A stretch of DNA of 64,000 nucleotides from assembly GCA_035610365.1 (NCBI GenBank), contig CM069433.1, positions 190,844,760-190,908,759 on the forward strand. Direction: 5' to 3'. This stretch comes from Aquatica leii. Taxonomy: Eukaryota; Arthropoda; Insecta; Coleoptera; Lampyridae. This document shows, piece after piece, positions 34,259 to 45,450 of this stretch (positions within the stretch are counted from its first letter, which is position 1; each line of letters opens with the position of its first letter). The notes under the pieces were generated by a model. That model made no database searches, had not been told where the DNA came from, and worked only from the letters and a program-made list of their open reading frames with translations. Position numbers and translations under genes: made by a program.

Positions 34259-34382
34259 GTCAAACATTGTAAATTTTTCAAAGTTTGTAAGTTTTCTAAG
34301 TTTTATAAATTTTGTGAAAAGTGTAAATATGGACCGCGGTTCGAAACCAGAAAATAATTATTTGTAAAGAAATCATGGCCGC

Positions 34383-34530
34383 GAAAACCTTAAAAATAAA
34401 ATAAAATCTTTTTAGTGTTTTTTTATACAATAATGTTATTTTACAAAAACCAGCACAAAAAATAATGTACGTTACTTCCATCAAAACTTTCGACGCTTGT
34501 TACTTAAATTACTATTACGTGAATTAGTGT
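34383..34530 (+). repeat. Diverged monomer of the 0.83-kb repeat, right half
   Basis: CACAAAAAATAATGTA, then TTTCGACGCTTGTTAC and TTACTATTACGTG, follow the block order of the tandem repeat after its ACCAACATTATAT block, completing the piece broken at 23524. Confidence 0.55.
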
Positions 34531-35039
34531 AGAAAATAGAAATATTTTAGCATTTTTTAAAAAATATTTTATTTTATTTGTATTAAACTGCAAAAGATTC
34601 GAGTACAAAATTAAAAATTCAAACACGATTTTTGCATAAAACAATCAAAGTATTAAATCACATCGAAAATGGTAACTAAAAAACTCGAATAAAATAGAGT
34701 AGATTGAGTAAAGCATCAAACAAGAATTTTAAACTTTTTAATTTTCTAAAAGCTTTCAAAGAAAAAAACATTTTCTTTGTCAGAGAATCTGACAAATCTG
34801 GAGAAGTTCAAATTTTTCTAAAAGATTAAGATTTTATTTTACGAGCACAAATTCTTTTATTTCAGCAAGCAGCGTGTAAAATTCTTAAGAAGCTTTTGTT
34901 GTTGTTTTCAAAGAAATTAGAATTTTGTTTTTATTCAATGTATTCTGTTATTGAGTTAGAGATCAACAAACAAGTAATTAGAGTTAATTTAGGTAATCGA
35001 TTTGATGTTTATGCTAAGACAAAAAAATTAAATAATTAC
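34531..35039. other. AT-rich intronic sequence next to the Syt4 linker exon
   Basis: No gene or repeat recognised. The Syt4 donor GTAATT lies at its right edge. Confidence 0.5.
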
Positions 35040-35248
35040 CTTAGTTTAAATACGAGCTGTCCTAAATAAGAAGCATTTTGTTGTAAATTTTTTTCGTTTG
35101 TTTCAATTTCTTCCTTGCTCGGTGTATGTGTTTCGCATTCGGTTGTGTAAACATCTCGAACTACCGGTGAATCAGTACGCTCAGAGCCATTTCCAGCTTC
35201 AATTGTTCCTTCGTTTCCAATTGGACTAGGAGTATTTGGACCTGACAG
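35040..35248 (-). CDS. Syt4: Synaptotagmin-4, linker exon and start of C2A
   Basis: Encodes 69 residues and two bases of a split Arg codon. It starts LSGPNTPSPIGNEG after the acceptor TTTTTAG (35249-35250), runs through a polar, acidic linker, and ends NASYLGQLVFKLR, the first beta strand of C2A. The phase-2 end (AG before GTAATT) joins the A of the 6917 exon to make Arg, giving [17 protein letters not shown] as in insect Syt4. Phase 0 at the start matches the end of the 58571 exon. The exon has no Met and no long frame of its own, so it is easily missed. An alternative acceptor two codons downstream (CTGTCAG) is possible. Confidence 0.92.
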
Positions 35249-36549
35249 CTAAAAAGACACACATTTATTACTACACACACATAATTTAATATTAAAAGTT
35301 GTGTTTAATAAAAAATACATAGCCTATTCGTTTTCAGGAGTTTCTCTAGGGACCTAATTTACTACTGGAGTAGTTGCTAAAAAGTTTCATAAGACATTTT
35401 AACTTGCATCGTTTACTGAAAGTTAACTGAAATAAACTTAAGGGCCAATAAATTATAGTAGAAGTACTTTAAAGTTTGGGTAATCAACATACACAAAACG
35501 AACATTAAATAAAAGTGAACATTTTTTTTAAAGAAGAATAAACACTGCCAAAGAGAAAAGTAATAAAAGCTGTCAACTTAACGGCAGTGTACAAGCAATA
35601 CAATCATTGAAAGAACGTCGACGTGGAAATAATTCAGAAATGAGATAAGTCTATTGTTATTTCTTTTAATGAATTCCTTAGGTAGTCACTTCGTTTAGAA
35701 GTCGTACTTGTCACGTAGGTTGTTTTTTATTTACACAACGAAGGCAAAAATCAATCAAGCGTCGACGTCTCTTACAGAGAAATTGGAAGAAACATTTTCA
35801 ACTTTTTTATTATCGTATTGCTGCATGTAACAACATTAGATCGATAATAATTAACTGAATGGTTTCTTTAGGAAAACTTTCGTAACGTATACAGAGTGTG
35901 TCACGATGATTGTCTTTTAGAGATTTACTTTCAAAGCCTGATATTCCAAAAGTATAAGATTTAGATATAAGACATCCCGAATAAGTTTATCTTTAAAAAT
36001 AATGTGAAATTGAAAAATAAAATAAAATACAAGGTATTCAATTAGGAATAATAAAGTTTTAGCTATGAATATAATGACTTTGAATTGCACTTTCATTTGA
36101 TTTATTTTATTTCTTGTTATCGACAACCTAGAAGCCTGAATCGTTAACAATGTCAAGTTCTTCCAACAAATACGATTTTCCTATGTGTGTTTTTTTCAGA
36201 AACAGAATAACATGTGAATGTGATTATAAATATTTAAAGGTAATTTGTAATAAATGACTGTGCTTAGGAATTGAGTTTTACAAACTAAGAAAATAATACG
36301 AAAATTTCTGCCAAAGAATTAGTGATTTCAACACCATCGTTTTAGACTAAAAACTGTTTCAATGTTTTTATAATAAACATGTATGTTTAAACAATGCAAG
36401 ATAAAGTTAATTATCTAAATAAACAATTTAGATGCTGTCTTTACTTCTAAAACAATTCCATAATAAATATATTAAATAATGGGGATATTGTTAAAAACGA
36501 GGCAGTTGAATTATCAACTAAATGGAGCACTGAACCTTGTTTTGCCCAA
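35249..36549. other. AT-rich intron with short MITE-like pieces
   Basis: No gene. The stretch 35960-36060 (GACATCCCGAATAAGTTTAT ... ATACAAGGTATTCAATTAG) resembles 40020-40110. Both look like decayed ends of a TACARGGTGTTC family. The 79-residue frame at 35917-36156 lies in this repeat. Confidence 0.45.
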
Positions 36550-38885
36550 AAGAGATTGCGGTGGTTTATTTGCTTTAAGCTTCTAATGGGAAACACCCCA
36601 TACCATTAGAATGTGAAGAGGTACGATCTTTAGCGGTCATTTTGGTTGGAGGCGATTGTGCATGCGGCGTTATCACAAGTAAACCTCTTTTTAATCATAC
36701 GATCACTTAGAACACAGACGCAGCGTTTCCCTCAAATAAATTTCATAAGTTCGGTAAATGTTTCCTCCAATGCAATAACAAAAGTAGTGTAGATAGTATT
36801 AACTACGGTGACGTGATGACGTTATAAAAATTTTCCCCAAATACAACATCTACTAATATCTCCACAGACAAAGAAAACGTGTGAGGGCATGAAAATCCTC
36901 TACGGACAATTACGGAATAATTAAATTAAACCACAAACATAAGAGATGCTTACACCAAATAAAAACTTTCAGTCAGATCACAACAAAGCCTTGTTAGGCG
37001 TACACAACGCTAGATGATGTCAACGAAAAGTACACGTATCGAGAATAAATGTTATGTAAGACACAAACATTATACTAAAACATTTTTAACATAATAAATT
37101 CCTCCCAAGCAACATAAAAACCGGAGAAGTAAACAATACCTAAAATCAAGAATAGAAATTTAGGCATACGCCAAGAAAAATTCTTAAAATCCAAAACCAA
37201 CCCAAATACAATAACACCCAACTCAAAAAGAAACGTAAATGAAAGATGTTTTTCCAATTCGCTAAGTATAGCAAATCAAATGTGTCCAAAAGTCGCATGA
37301 AGCAAAAAGATACTTTAAAGAACCAGAAACTCCAACCAACAGAAATGAAGTATCAGAAAAGGTACTCGTTTAAAGTCGTTACGCTATAGAAGCAAGAAAA
37401 CAACGCAATCTCATAGACCGCATTGACGGACAATCTTAAGCAAACCAAGAGAAAAAAAAAGAAGTATAGGAAAGAAAAAAGTTTAGACTACGGTGAAGGA
37501 CAACGCCCTTAAATCTTATAAAACACCAACCCACAGATATAAATCTCACCCTGAATATAATCCCCAGAACTAACTAACTTAAAAAGAAAAAACCACAGAT
37601 CTTGAGTAGTTCTATGCGAACTTAGAGAGAGAAATAAAAAAACTAAGACTAAAAAGTCGTCAACAGACGATATGACATGTTTCCACAAAAAAACCAAACA
37701 TACCCTAAATATCTAAAAAAACTAAACTAACTGAGAAATTTCTAGCAAAAAGAAGATTCTGATCAAAAGTCGACACAAGTCGGACTACCTAAGAAACAGA
37801 GAAAAAAAATCAGTGATCCCAAAGCCACAACCACAAAGTTACAAAAAGCTAAACACTAAAGTGTATCATCCCAAGCAAAAATTCAAACCACGTAACCCAA
37901 AACAAAGCCGCAAGGAAAAAAACAAGCAAGAATTAGAAGCTTCAATTGCTAATCGAACGCCGTGAGTCAGTAAAAGCCGAAGAACGGATTAAAATATCTC
38001 AAAAACAAAAAAAACCCAAAGAGGAAAAATACCCTAACAGTGACAGGCAACATCAAAAATGCCGACTAAGCGGAAGTACAGAGAACAACAAACAATGTTG
38101 CAGTATATTCCAAGTTTCAAACCAAGTACAGCAAAACAAAAGCCCACTGAACCCAATACAGCAAGAAAAGTAACTGCCCAAAAATTGAAAAAGAAAAGAA
38201 ACATAGTTATAGTGGACACTAAAATGGAAAGTTTTGCCTTAAAGACAAACTTTCAGAAGCAAAAGCAAAGAAAGAAAGATAAAATAAAAAGCAAGAAAAA
38301 CAAGAAAGAAAGAAAAGAGACAGACAGATAAAGGTAAGACAAGATGTAAGTGTCTCATTCGTTCTTTTCTCCGTATAAGAAGTGACCAACCTTTTAATGC
38401 CCAACCAACAGCCCATGAGGCAAACCATAAAGTCAATCAAAGAGAAAGAAGAATGGTTGGCACATAAAAAGATAGATAGGCCCCAAGAAGAAAAAATTGG
38501 GAAGTAGAAAAGTTAACAGATAGGGAAAGACTGAGAAAGATAAGGCTTGATGTTAATGCCTGATTCGTTCTTCACCCGGTAGAAGAACGAAAAGAAAGAC
38601 CACCCTGGTTGGTTCCCAACCAATCGCTCAAAAATATATAGAAAAAAAAAATGAGAAAAAAAAAGATATCACAGTTGGTCATAGAACGAAAGCATACAAA
38701 CTTCTGTTCCCAAATTGGAAAGTTTATTCCAAGACTTAAATGTTGGTTAAATGATGGTTAAAAAAATCCAAAGAAATTTATTAGAAAATGAAGAACAAAA
38801 TACCGTCAACATAGTCAAAAAACCAAATCACAAAAACTACAAACGAGAACCAAACAAAACAGACAAGAACTTAATCTAACACACT
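36550..38885 (-). mobile_element. Inverted partial copy of the gag/integrase-finger LTR element
   Basis: The minus strand matches 15.2-17.5 kb. The LTR part is at 36640-37085 (it contains GCGGCGTTATCACAAG and ACAAAGAAAACGTGTGAGGG on the plus strand). The pyrimidine-rich tail is at 37086-38885, with the GGTTGGTTGGGC-type modules near 38400 and 38600 and the CTTAGTCGGCATTTTTGATG module at 38051-38072. The gag-like frame is absent. The frames on either strand (37946-38440) arise from purine/pyrimidine bias. Confidence 0.85.
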
Positions 38886-39544
38886 ACAACTATCTTTACT
38901 GCAAAATTCGTTTGAATATAAAAAAATATTGTGAAAAAAAATTGTTAACAAAACAAAAGTATGTTAGCTTAGCAATCTTGTTAATTAAAAAAATTATAGA
39001 GTAGAAGGAAACAAAAAGTCAATTACAAAAATAGAGATAACGGTGATTTAGTGCTTTTACGTATAATTACTTTTAAATATGTAATTTTTTCAATGTACAA
39101 AGTGTTTATGATTATTTTCTTAATATGCAGTTGTATTAATTATAAGCTACGAAACCAATCAAACTTTTTAACAAAGTAGGAACACTGTGCAAATATATTG
39201 TTTTTATAAGATTATAATCTAATATAGAGTAAAATTATAGACAAATACTTAAGAAAACTGCATTAACATAAACATAAATAATAACGTATAGTTATTAGGT
39301 ATGTTCGGAAGAAACATCTTGGTATTTTGCAACTATCGATGAATGCCAAAAAATAATTGGTCTCTTTTGAGCTGTTATCCAATTCAAAAAACTGATTGAT
39401 GTTAATAAATACTGACTTTCTTAAGTTAATGTGAACATGTTGTTATTACAAATTGAGTAATTTTGTTATTTGACTGATTCAGTTACTTAATCTGTAAAAC
39501 ATGCGAATTTTGGTAGTTATTGTAGTTACTAACAAATTAAAATA
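38886..39544. other. AT-rich intronic sequence, nothing recognised
   Basis: Simple AT-rich DNA, with no frame or repeat partner found. Confidence 0.4.
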
Positions 39545-39965
39545 ACTTTATAGTCCAGCAAATTCGAATGAAGAAGAGAATCTTGTTTCTAGAGAAACGG
39601 GCTGGTTGCTAGCCGAATCTAAAAAATCTAAAAACAAGAATAAGCAACAAAAAGCTACTAAATCGCCCGACAAAACCGATTTAAGCCCTGAAACGCAGCA
39701 AAAAAATAAAATTCTCAAAGTTGATATGATAAATAATAGCCAAATTAAAGTTAATGTCAACTCTAATGAAGACAAGTTTAATAAACGAAGTTAACATGGA
39801 ACAGCACTCATATGAAAACAAATCCTCTCGACCTATCGAAGTAATAGTCAAAAATTTGCATCCTACTACTTCCACGGAAGAAATTTCTAGGGAAGTAGAA
39901 GACAGAAAATTGGAGATCAGAGAAGTAATTCAAAACCTCAAGAGAACTACCTCTAACAACAAGGT
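39545..39965 (+). pseudogene. Jockey-type ORF1 fragment with PRE_C2HC domain
   Basis: Frame 1 (to 39794) is Lys/Ser/Gln-rich (KKSKNKNKQQKATKSPDKTD). After a frameshift near 39790, the second frame reads RPIEVIVKNLHPTTSTEEIS and KLEIREVIQNLKRTT. That pattern is the PRE_C2HC domain, which precedes the zinc knuckles in ORF1 proteins of jockey-like non-LTR retrotransposons. The knuckles and ORF2 are missing. It is cut near 39965. Confidence 0.7.
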
Positions 39966-40390
39966 AAGCTACATCCTTAAAATTCTTATAATTTTACTTT
40001 AGATTAAACTTAGATATGTCATCCCTAACAAATGTATCTTTAAAAGTTAGGTAGAAATCAAAAATAAATTAAAATACAAGGTGTTCAATTAGAAATAATG
40101 ACGTTTTAGGGAACTTGAAAAGTTTAGAACGGTAGGAGTATTATAGACATCTGGTAAAATAAATTAAAATTTTGAATTTACGTGGACAAAAACGACTATT
40201 TTATTACGCTAATATCAAAATTTTAAAATAATTTTTTTTTGGCAAATTTATAAACCCTCTCGTAAGAGGCAACAAATGTCATTTCTTTCATTCTTTTTCA
40301 AATAACTCAGAAACGGAAAACATACAGTATAGAATGCGTTGATCAAACCTAACCTAAAATTCAGTAAACATTCCAAAAATGTGAAACCAT

Positions 40391-40578
40391 ACAGGGTGTT
40401 CTATTTAAAATAAGAAAGTTGACAGCTACTTCCGGTATAAACAGTAGTCGGTCATTATTGAAAATATTTTAGTTAAATAGATCAGATTCTAAGACCCACA
40501 TGTGCCATGTTTGAAAACTCTATTTCAATTAATTCTAGAGATATTTCTAATAGACCATCAAGGTGACACACCCTGTAT
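40391..40578. mobile_element. MITE with TACAGGGTGT ends (188 bp)
   Basis: Left end ATACAGGGTGTTC near 40391 and right end ACACACCCTGTATA near 40566 are inverted repeats around a non-coding AT-rich body. Related ends occur near 36033, 40076 and 53040. Confidence 0.65.
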
Positions 40579-41184
40579 AACATTGCACGAACAATAACAG
40601 GAACAATATAAATATTTTAAAACATATCAAAATTAAATCTATACATAAAACCACAGTGTATACTTTGAATATAATGACTTTACTAAGCTTATAACAACAT
40701 CTTAAGTTTAACTGTAGCTTTTAGCCATTTAAAAAATGCAGCAACAACGTCTAAAAAAATTGGTATCGTCCAACTTCATTAACAGTGACTGTGACAAAAA
40801 ATAGTAGTCCTAAAATTGAAATAAAAACGATAATACATTTAATAAAAAACAGAAATTTACACAAAAAATCGTATCCAAGCGACTATTATTTATTTAATAA
40901 AAACCAAGAAAAAGACAAAAAAAATTTTGAAAAAAGTTGTGCCTATCTGGGTACCGTAAGATCTGGTTAATGTGATCACGTTTAACGTTATCAGTAGGTG
41001 CATGTGATCATTTTGGTTAAAACTAACTGATGTGATCAAAAAGTCGCTTATTGTTATCTTTGAGTAATTCAAAATAATTCACTTATCTTATTTGTTTAGT
41101 ATCTTTGTTTTTCTAAATATGCACATTGTTTTGTGCATTTCAATTTAAATTTAGTTTATTTCTGATCTACTTACGACGCTAACA
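40579..41184. other. AT-rich intronic sequence with TGTGATCA repeats
   Basis: No gene. The motif ATGTGATCA recurs near 40970, 41003 and 41030 next to the pogo relic and may be part of its end. The 61-residue Lys-rich frame at 40785-40970 has no recognisable features. Confidence 0.4.
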
Positions 41185-41765
41185 AAAAAAAAGAAAAACG
41201 ATCTCTCATTAAAACAGAAAGCAGAAATTATCGAAAAGTAGGATAAACTGCAAAAAATGGTACTAAGAAATAATGCTGCTGCGCAATTTTAACCTCTAAC
41301 AATTTTTGTAAAAATTTTAAAATTACGAGATAAAATTATACATGTTTTTATTCACAATGCTAATGTTGAACAAAAAAAAATCTCGAACGAAAACAACCAC
41401 AATTTAAAGCTGCTGTGAAAAGTTGTCTTATCAAAGTTTGAGATAAGTAAATGGACTTCTTCTCAGACAAATAGCAGAAATCATAGTAAAAAAAATGGAA
41501 AACGTTCGTAGCGACCTAGGATTGAATAATTGTCTAGAAAAAGTTGTAAAAGTTTCAAACACAAATTAAGTTTCTTTGCAGCGTAGATATAAGAAGAAAA
41601 AGAAAAAATTGTTGGTGACAAAACCAAACATTACTTCGTTCACTCAACCTTGTGATCAAGGTGTGAGAAGAACATTCAAGGCATATTATCGGCACGAGAT
41701 GCGTTATGAAATTTTATATAGTATGGATGCAATGAAGATAAAGTGAATGGATGAATCGCTAATAA
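41185..41765 (+). pseudogene. pogo/Tigger-type transposase relic
   Basis: Starts with a CENP-B-type helix-turn-helix motif (LSLKQKAEIIEK). After heavily disrupted sequence, the end of a DDE/DDD domain remains: PNITSFTQPCDQGVRRTFKA, then YYRHEMRYEILYSM. The QP-C/L-DQGV motif is typical of Tigger/pogo elements. Many stops and a large internal deletion (only about 580 bp remain). No terminal repeats established. Confidence 0.72.
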
Positions 41766-42330
41766 ACAACGTTCTGAAACTCTGCACTCGTTAAACATTA
41801 GAACCGTCGTTGGAGGTATGTTGGATTTTTCTTCTAATTTCGTATGCTTTATTTCAACATACTTGAATAATTGACTTTTTCTAAAACGACTCCAAGCGTA
41901 CACCCACAATTTATTTCTGTGTTATATATATTTTTACATTAAATGTTAAAATAAATAATTATTGAAATACTTAAAATTGCCAACAAGGATCATTTTGGCC
42001 GCCATAAGAAAATTGACCGATTTTCAAGTGAAAGTTTGTTTTCGAATTACGCGCATGGGAAAACACATCTTAGCGAGTAAGAAGAAAAAAGTAAATTCTA
42101 GTTTAGACGACTTACGCGAGGCGGAGGTTACTCGTCTTTTCTACATTACACGCGCATCTTCAGAAATGCACACGCATACGAGCGGCGTTGCATGCTACAC
42201 AATTTTTGGAGGACAAATAATTCTAACTAGAGTTGAGCTCAAACTGAACACGCCGCCACTTTTCACAGCAGTGTTGTCAAAGCTTGTGTAAGCTTTTTCT
42301 CATACAAACAATGCGTGGGGTTTGAGTACA
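41766..42330. other. Spacer between pogo relic and non-LTR element
   Basis: No convincing gene. The 109-residue frame at 41962-42291 is rich in Lys/Arg and shows no known domain. Confidence 0.35.
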
Positions 42331-42339
42331 CAAGAGTGT

Positions 42340-44790
42340 CTTGTCCTTCTGAAGAATGAACCCGAAGAAAACTCCCGGACACGACGGAGTACCACCGACA
42401 GCAGCAAGACGAGCATTCGAAATAGTCCCGCACTTCTGGGCTTGAACGTTTAACCTCTGTCTAAAGAAGAGCATCTTCCCGGCGTGTTGGAAGATCCAAA
42501 CGATTAAGTTCATTCCGACACCGGGGAAGAAAGATATGATGGAACCTAAAACCGTCCGTCCTATCAGTTTATTTCCGGTAGTCTGTAAGGTTTTCGATAG
42601 AATCGCAGAATCCCGGATAGAGCACCATGTGAGAAAAGACGGAGGATTCTATCCCGATCATTACGGGTTTGCGGCGGGGAAAACATCCACGAATGCCATA
42701 AGACAAGTGGTAGAATTTGTTGAAAAAAGTAAACCGAGAAATCATTACTGCACCGCGATCTCTCTGGATATTGAAAAAGCATTCGATAACGCGTGGTTCC
42801 CAACGATAATAGCGGAAATGAAGCGAAGAAACATTCCGATCGAAATAACAGACATAACAAAAGATTACTTCCCAAACAGAAGAGCTCAAGTAATACTAGC
42901 TAACGAAACGAGAAGCAGAAGAATGAAACGAGGATGCCCCCAAGGCCGTTGCACTGGACCAGTTTACTGGAAACTGGTGTACGACACAATTTTCAGCATT
43001 GGACTTCCGGTAAACTGTACCCTCGTTGGGTACGCCGACGACAGCATGCTTCTCATAACCGCACACAGTTTTAAGGCATTAAAAGCAACAGCAAACGAAG
43101 CTCTAGCAAAAATTAACAAATGAACAGGACGACAAAAGTTAAATTTTAACGTCGCAAAAAGCGAAGCGGTTTTCTGCGGCAAACGACCACAACAAGAGAG
43201 GCTAACTTTCGTTCTGAGACAGGGCAGAATATATTGCAAGGATAACATTAGGTATTTAGGAGTTTTCATCAACAATAGATTGAACTGGAACCCCCACATC
43301 GACTACGTGGCCAATAAAAGTCGAAAACTTGCAGGCAAGATCGGCTCGGCAGCTTCGTTAACGTGGGGTTTTAAAGGTAGGTCGGCAAGAAAGATTTACG
43401 AAGGAGCAATTTAAGCTGCCATTACGTACGCGTGCAAAATATCGCAGGAAGGTTGCAAGGTGAAAAGTGTCAAAAAATTTCTAAGCGCCCAGCGCACAGG
43501 CTTACAGCACGGTTTCTACGGAAGCCGCAGTAGTTTTGAGCGATTTACTGCCGATAGATTTATTGTTACAGGAAACCGCAAGACTAAAACGCATCGAGAA
43601 ATCGAACCGGGACATCAGAGACCGAACCGAACTTGACAACGTCGGGTATACAGGGCGCGAGATAGAGGCAAGAATAACTACCGTCGAGATGGGCCACCCG
43701 GCTGACCTGGGATCCTTCCGATTCCAACTTGGAGAAGACGTCCCGGCCTAGCGGTACTACACTGACGGATCAGTATTCGAACAAGGAGGCGCGGGAGCAG
43801 CTATCGTGCTGTTCCAAAACGAGAACGAGCAAACCGCGAGAAAGATGAAGTTGGCGAACGGCTGTACCATTTTCCAATGCGAATTAATCGGCATACGAGG
43901 GGCAATTCGACATTTACTGGAGTAGACGCAGGACGTACCGGAGAGAACGGCAATCGTAACCGACTCTAGAGCTGCGCTAAAAGCTTTGACAAGCGCTTCC
44001 AGGCAAGCGGAGCTGGTCTTCGAGGTCTGGAGACTCATAAGGCAGGCAAGCGACAAATCGCTATTAGAGTTCCGCTGGACCCAAGCGGGAAACGAACGAG
44101 CCGATCAATTAGCAAAAGAAGCAGCTTTAGCCGACGACATCAACATCGAATATAACCGCCATTTAAAACCGACTTCGCTAGCGAACAAACGCGGCATGAA
44201 ACGAAAGATGGAGAAACGCGAGCACCGGAAGAAACGGGTACACGTTTATACCGACGCTTAAAATTAGGAGGTTCGTACCCGTGACGCTCGACAGCAACAC
44301 GGTACAATTAATGAGTAGCCACGGCAACTTCAAAGCGTACTTAAGCAACATTGGTAGAGCAGACACGGAACTATGCGAATGCGGAAGCAGAGACGACGCT
44401 CATCACGTCTTCATCAGCTGTCCACTGACGCAACAGCATCGTGGCAACGCGGACGCCAGGTTAACACGTATCGGACTATCACGCGAGAAATCGGTCTAAA
44501 CGCGACGCGCGAAGAATGGTGGCAAGAGTTAAAACGGTTTGCGAACGCCCTCGATAGATTAAAACCGGATTCGATGGAAGTAATACGCGATCGCAAACGA
44601 CAGAAACCGGCACAAAACGCACGACGATTAAAACGGGAAGAGCGGGCTAGACGGGACAAAATAACATGGGAAGGAACGGGCGCGTCGAACTTAGATACGA
44701 TTTTGTTAGTAATTAATTTAGCGAGTAGAAGTAAATTATCAAATAGAGTGGTGGGTCAGCGCGTAACACAGGAGCAAGGTTTATTAAATT
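42340..44790 (+). pseudogene. I-group non-LTR retrotransposon: RT, RNase H and zinc cluster
   Basis: 5'-truncated ORF2. RT starts KKTPGHDGVPPTAARRAF and continues in the open frame 42536-43123 (TVRPISLFPVVCKVFDRI, SLDIEKAFDNAW, CPQGRCTGPVYW, catalytic GYADD). A TGA at 43121-43123, another stop near 43412 and a frameshift near 43500 break the RT end (FNVAKSEAVFCG, IRYLGVFINNRLNWN). RNase H follows from 43755: YTDGSVFEQGGAGAAIV, a Glu, TDSRAAL, and GNERADQLAKEAA, so the D-E-D-D residues are all visible. The C-terminal cluster is CECGSRDDAHHVFISC (44370-44420). Codon use and GC content differ strongly from the surroundings. Confidence 0.88.
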
Positions 44791-45450
44791 AGGTTAGGTT
44801 TAGGCTTTCTTACGGGCCCGGCTCAGTATCGTGTCGCTCGTCACCCACAAAAAAGGAGAGGAGTGCGGCCAACGCCATGACACGCGACCGCAAACAAATG
44901 GAACGGGACACGAGCACTTTCCGGACGGGACGCATGAGGTAAGACTAGTCTTTTAAGACAGCAGGTAGGTTAACGGGGGCGAACCGCATCGCTTCCGACG
45001 TTATCGGGATAGACACTAGATCTTTTCTTACCCGAGAAAAGATCGAACCGAAACGCGATCGGTGTTGGGTCGGGGGGCTAGAATTAAGACTCGACGGAGA
45101 ACGTGCTGTGAAAATCGTACAACGTCGCTCTGTTGAGGGTGAGGGGCTGCCCTATCTGCTCCTGAAAGATGCGGCCCGGAGAGGGCGGGGGGCACGCCGC
45201 CTAGACGGGACGCAGTCGTAGCTGCTTGTTTCGATGGAGAGTCAACTAAAATTAATTTAGGTTATGCAGATCGTAGAGTGTTGATAGAGTCCAACAGCAC
45301 CAAAGGACAAGAGTGACGCGAACGGACGCGGGTAACGTCACGCGGACGCCAAAGTGCGGTAGTGAGACCACGGGGCCTACGTAGTGTTGAGTGCGTTGGG
45401 ACAACTTTGCTGCGGTATTAGGTTAAGCAAAATGAATTTCGTTTCCCTTG
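44791..45450 (+). other. GC-rich non-coding tail of the non-LTR element
   Basis: Follows the ORF2 end without a break in composition and contains no frame. It is rich in CG dinucleotides and returns to AT-rich DNA at about 45440. Most likely the 3' untranslated region of the element. No poly-A run or target duplication was identified. Confidence 0.55.

Larger units (their letters stand above)
31772..34382 (+). mobile_element. Penelope-like element B, plus copy with direct terminal repeats
   Basis: The block TTTTTCAAAGTTTGTAAGTT ... AATCATGGCCGC at 31772-31881 recurs at 34274-34382 with few changes. This gives a unit flanked by about 110-bp direct repeats, a known PLE layout. The upstream neighbour is the inverted truncated copy. 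The target was a unit of the 0.83-kb repeat. Confidence 0.87.
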
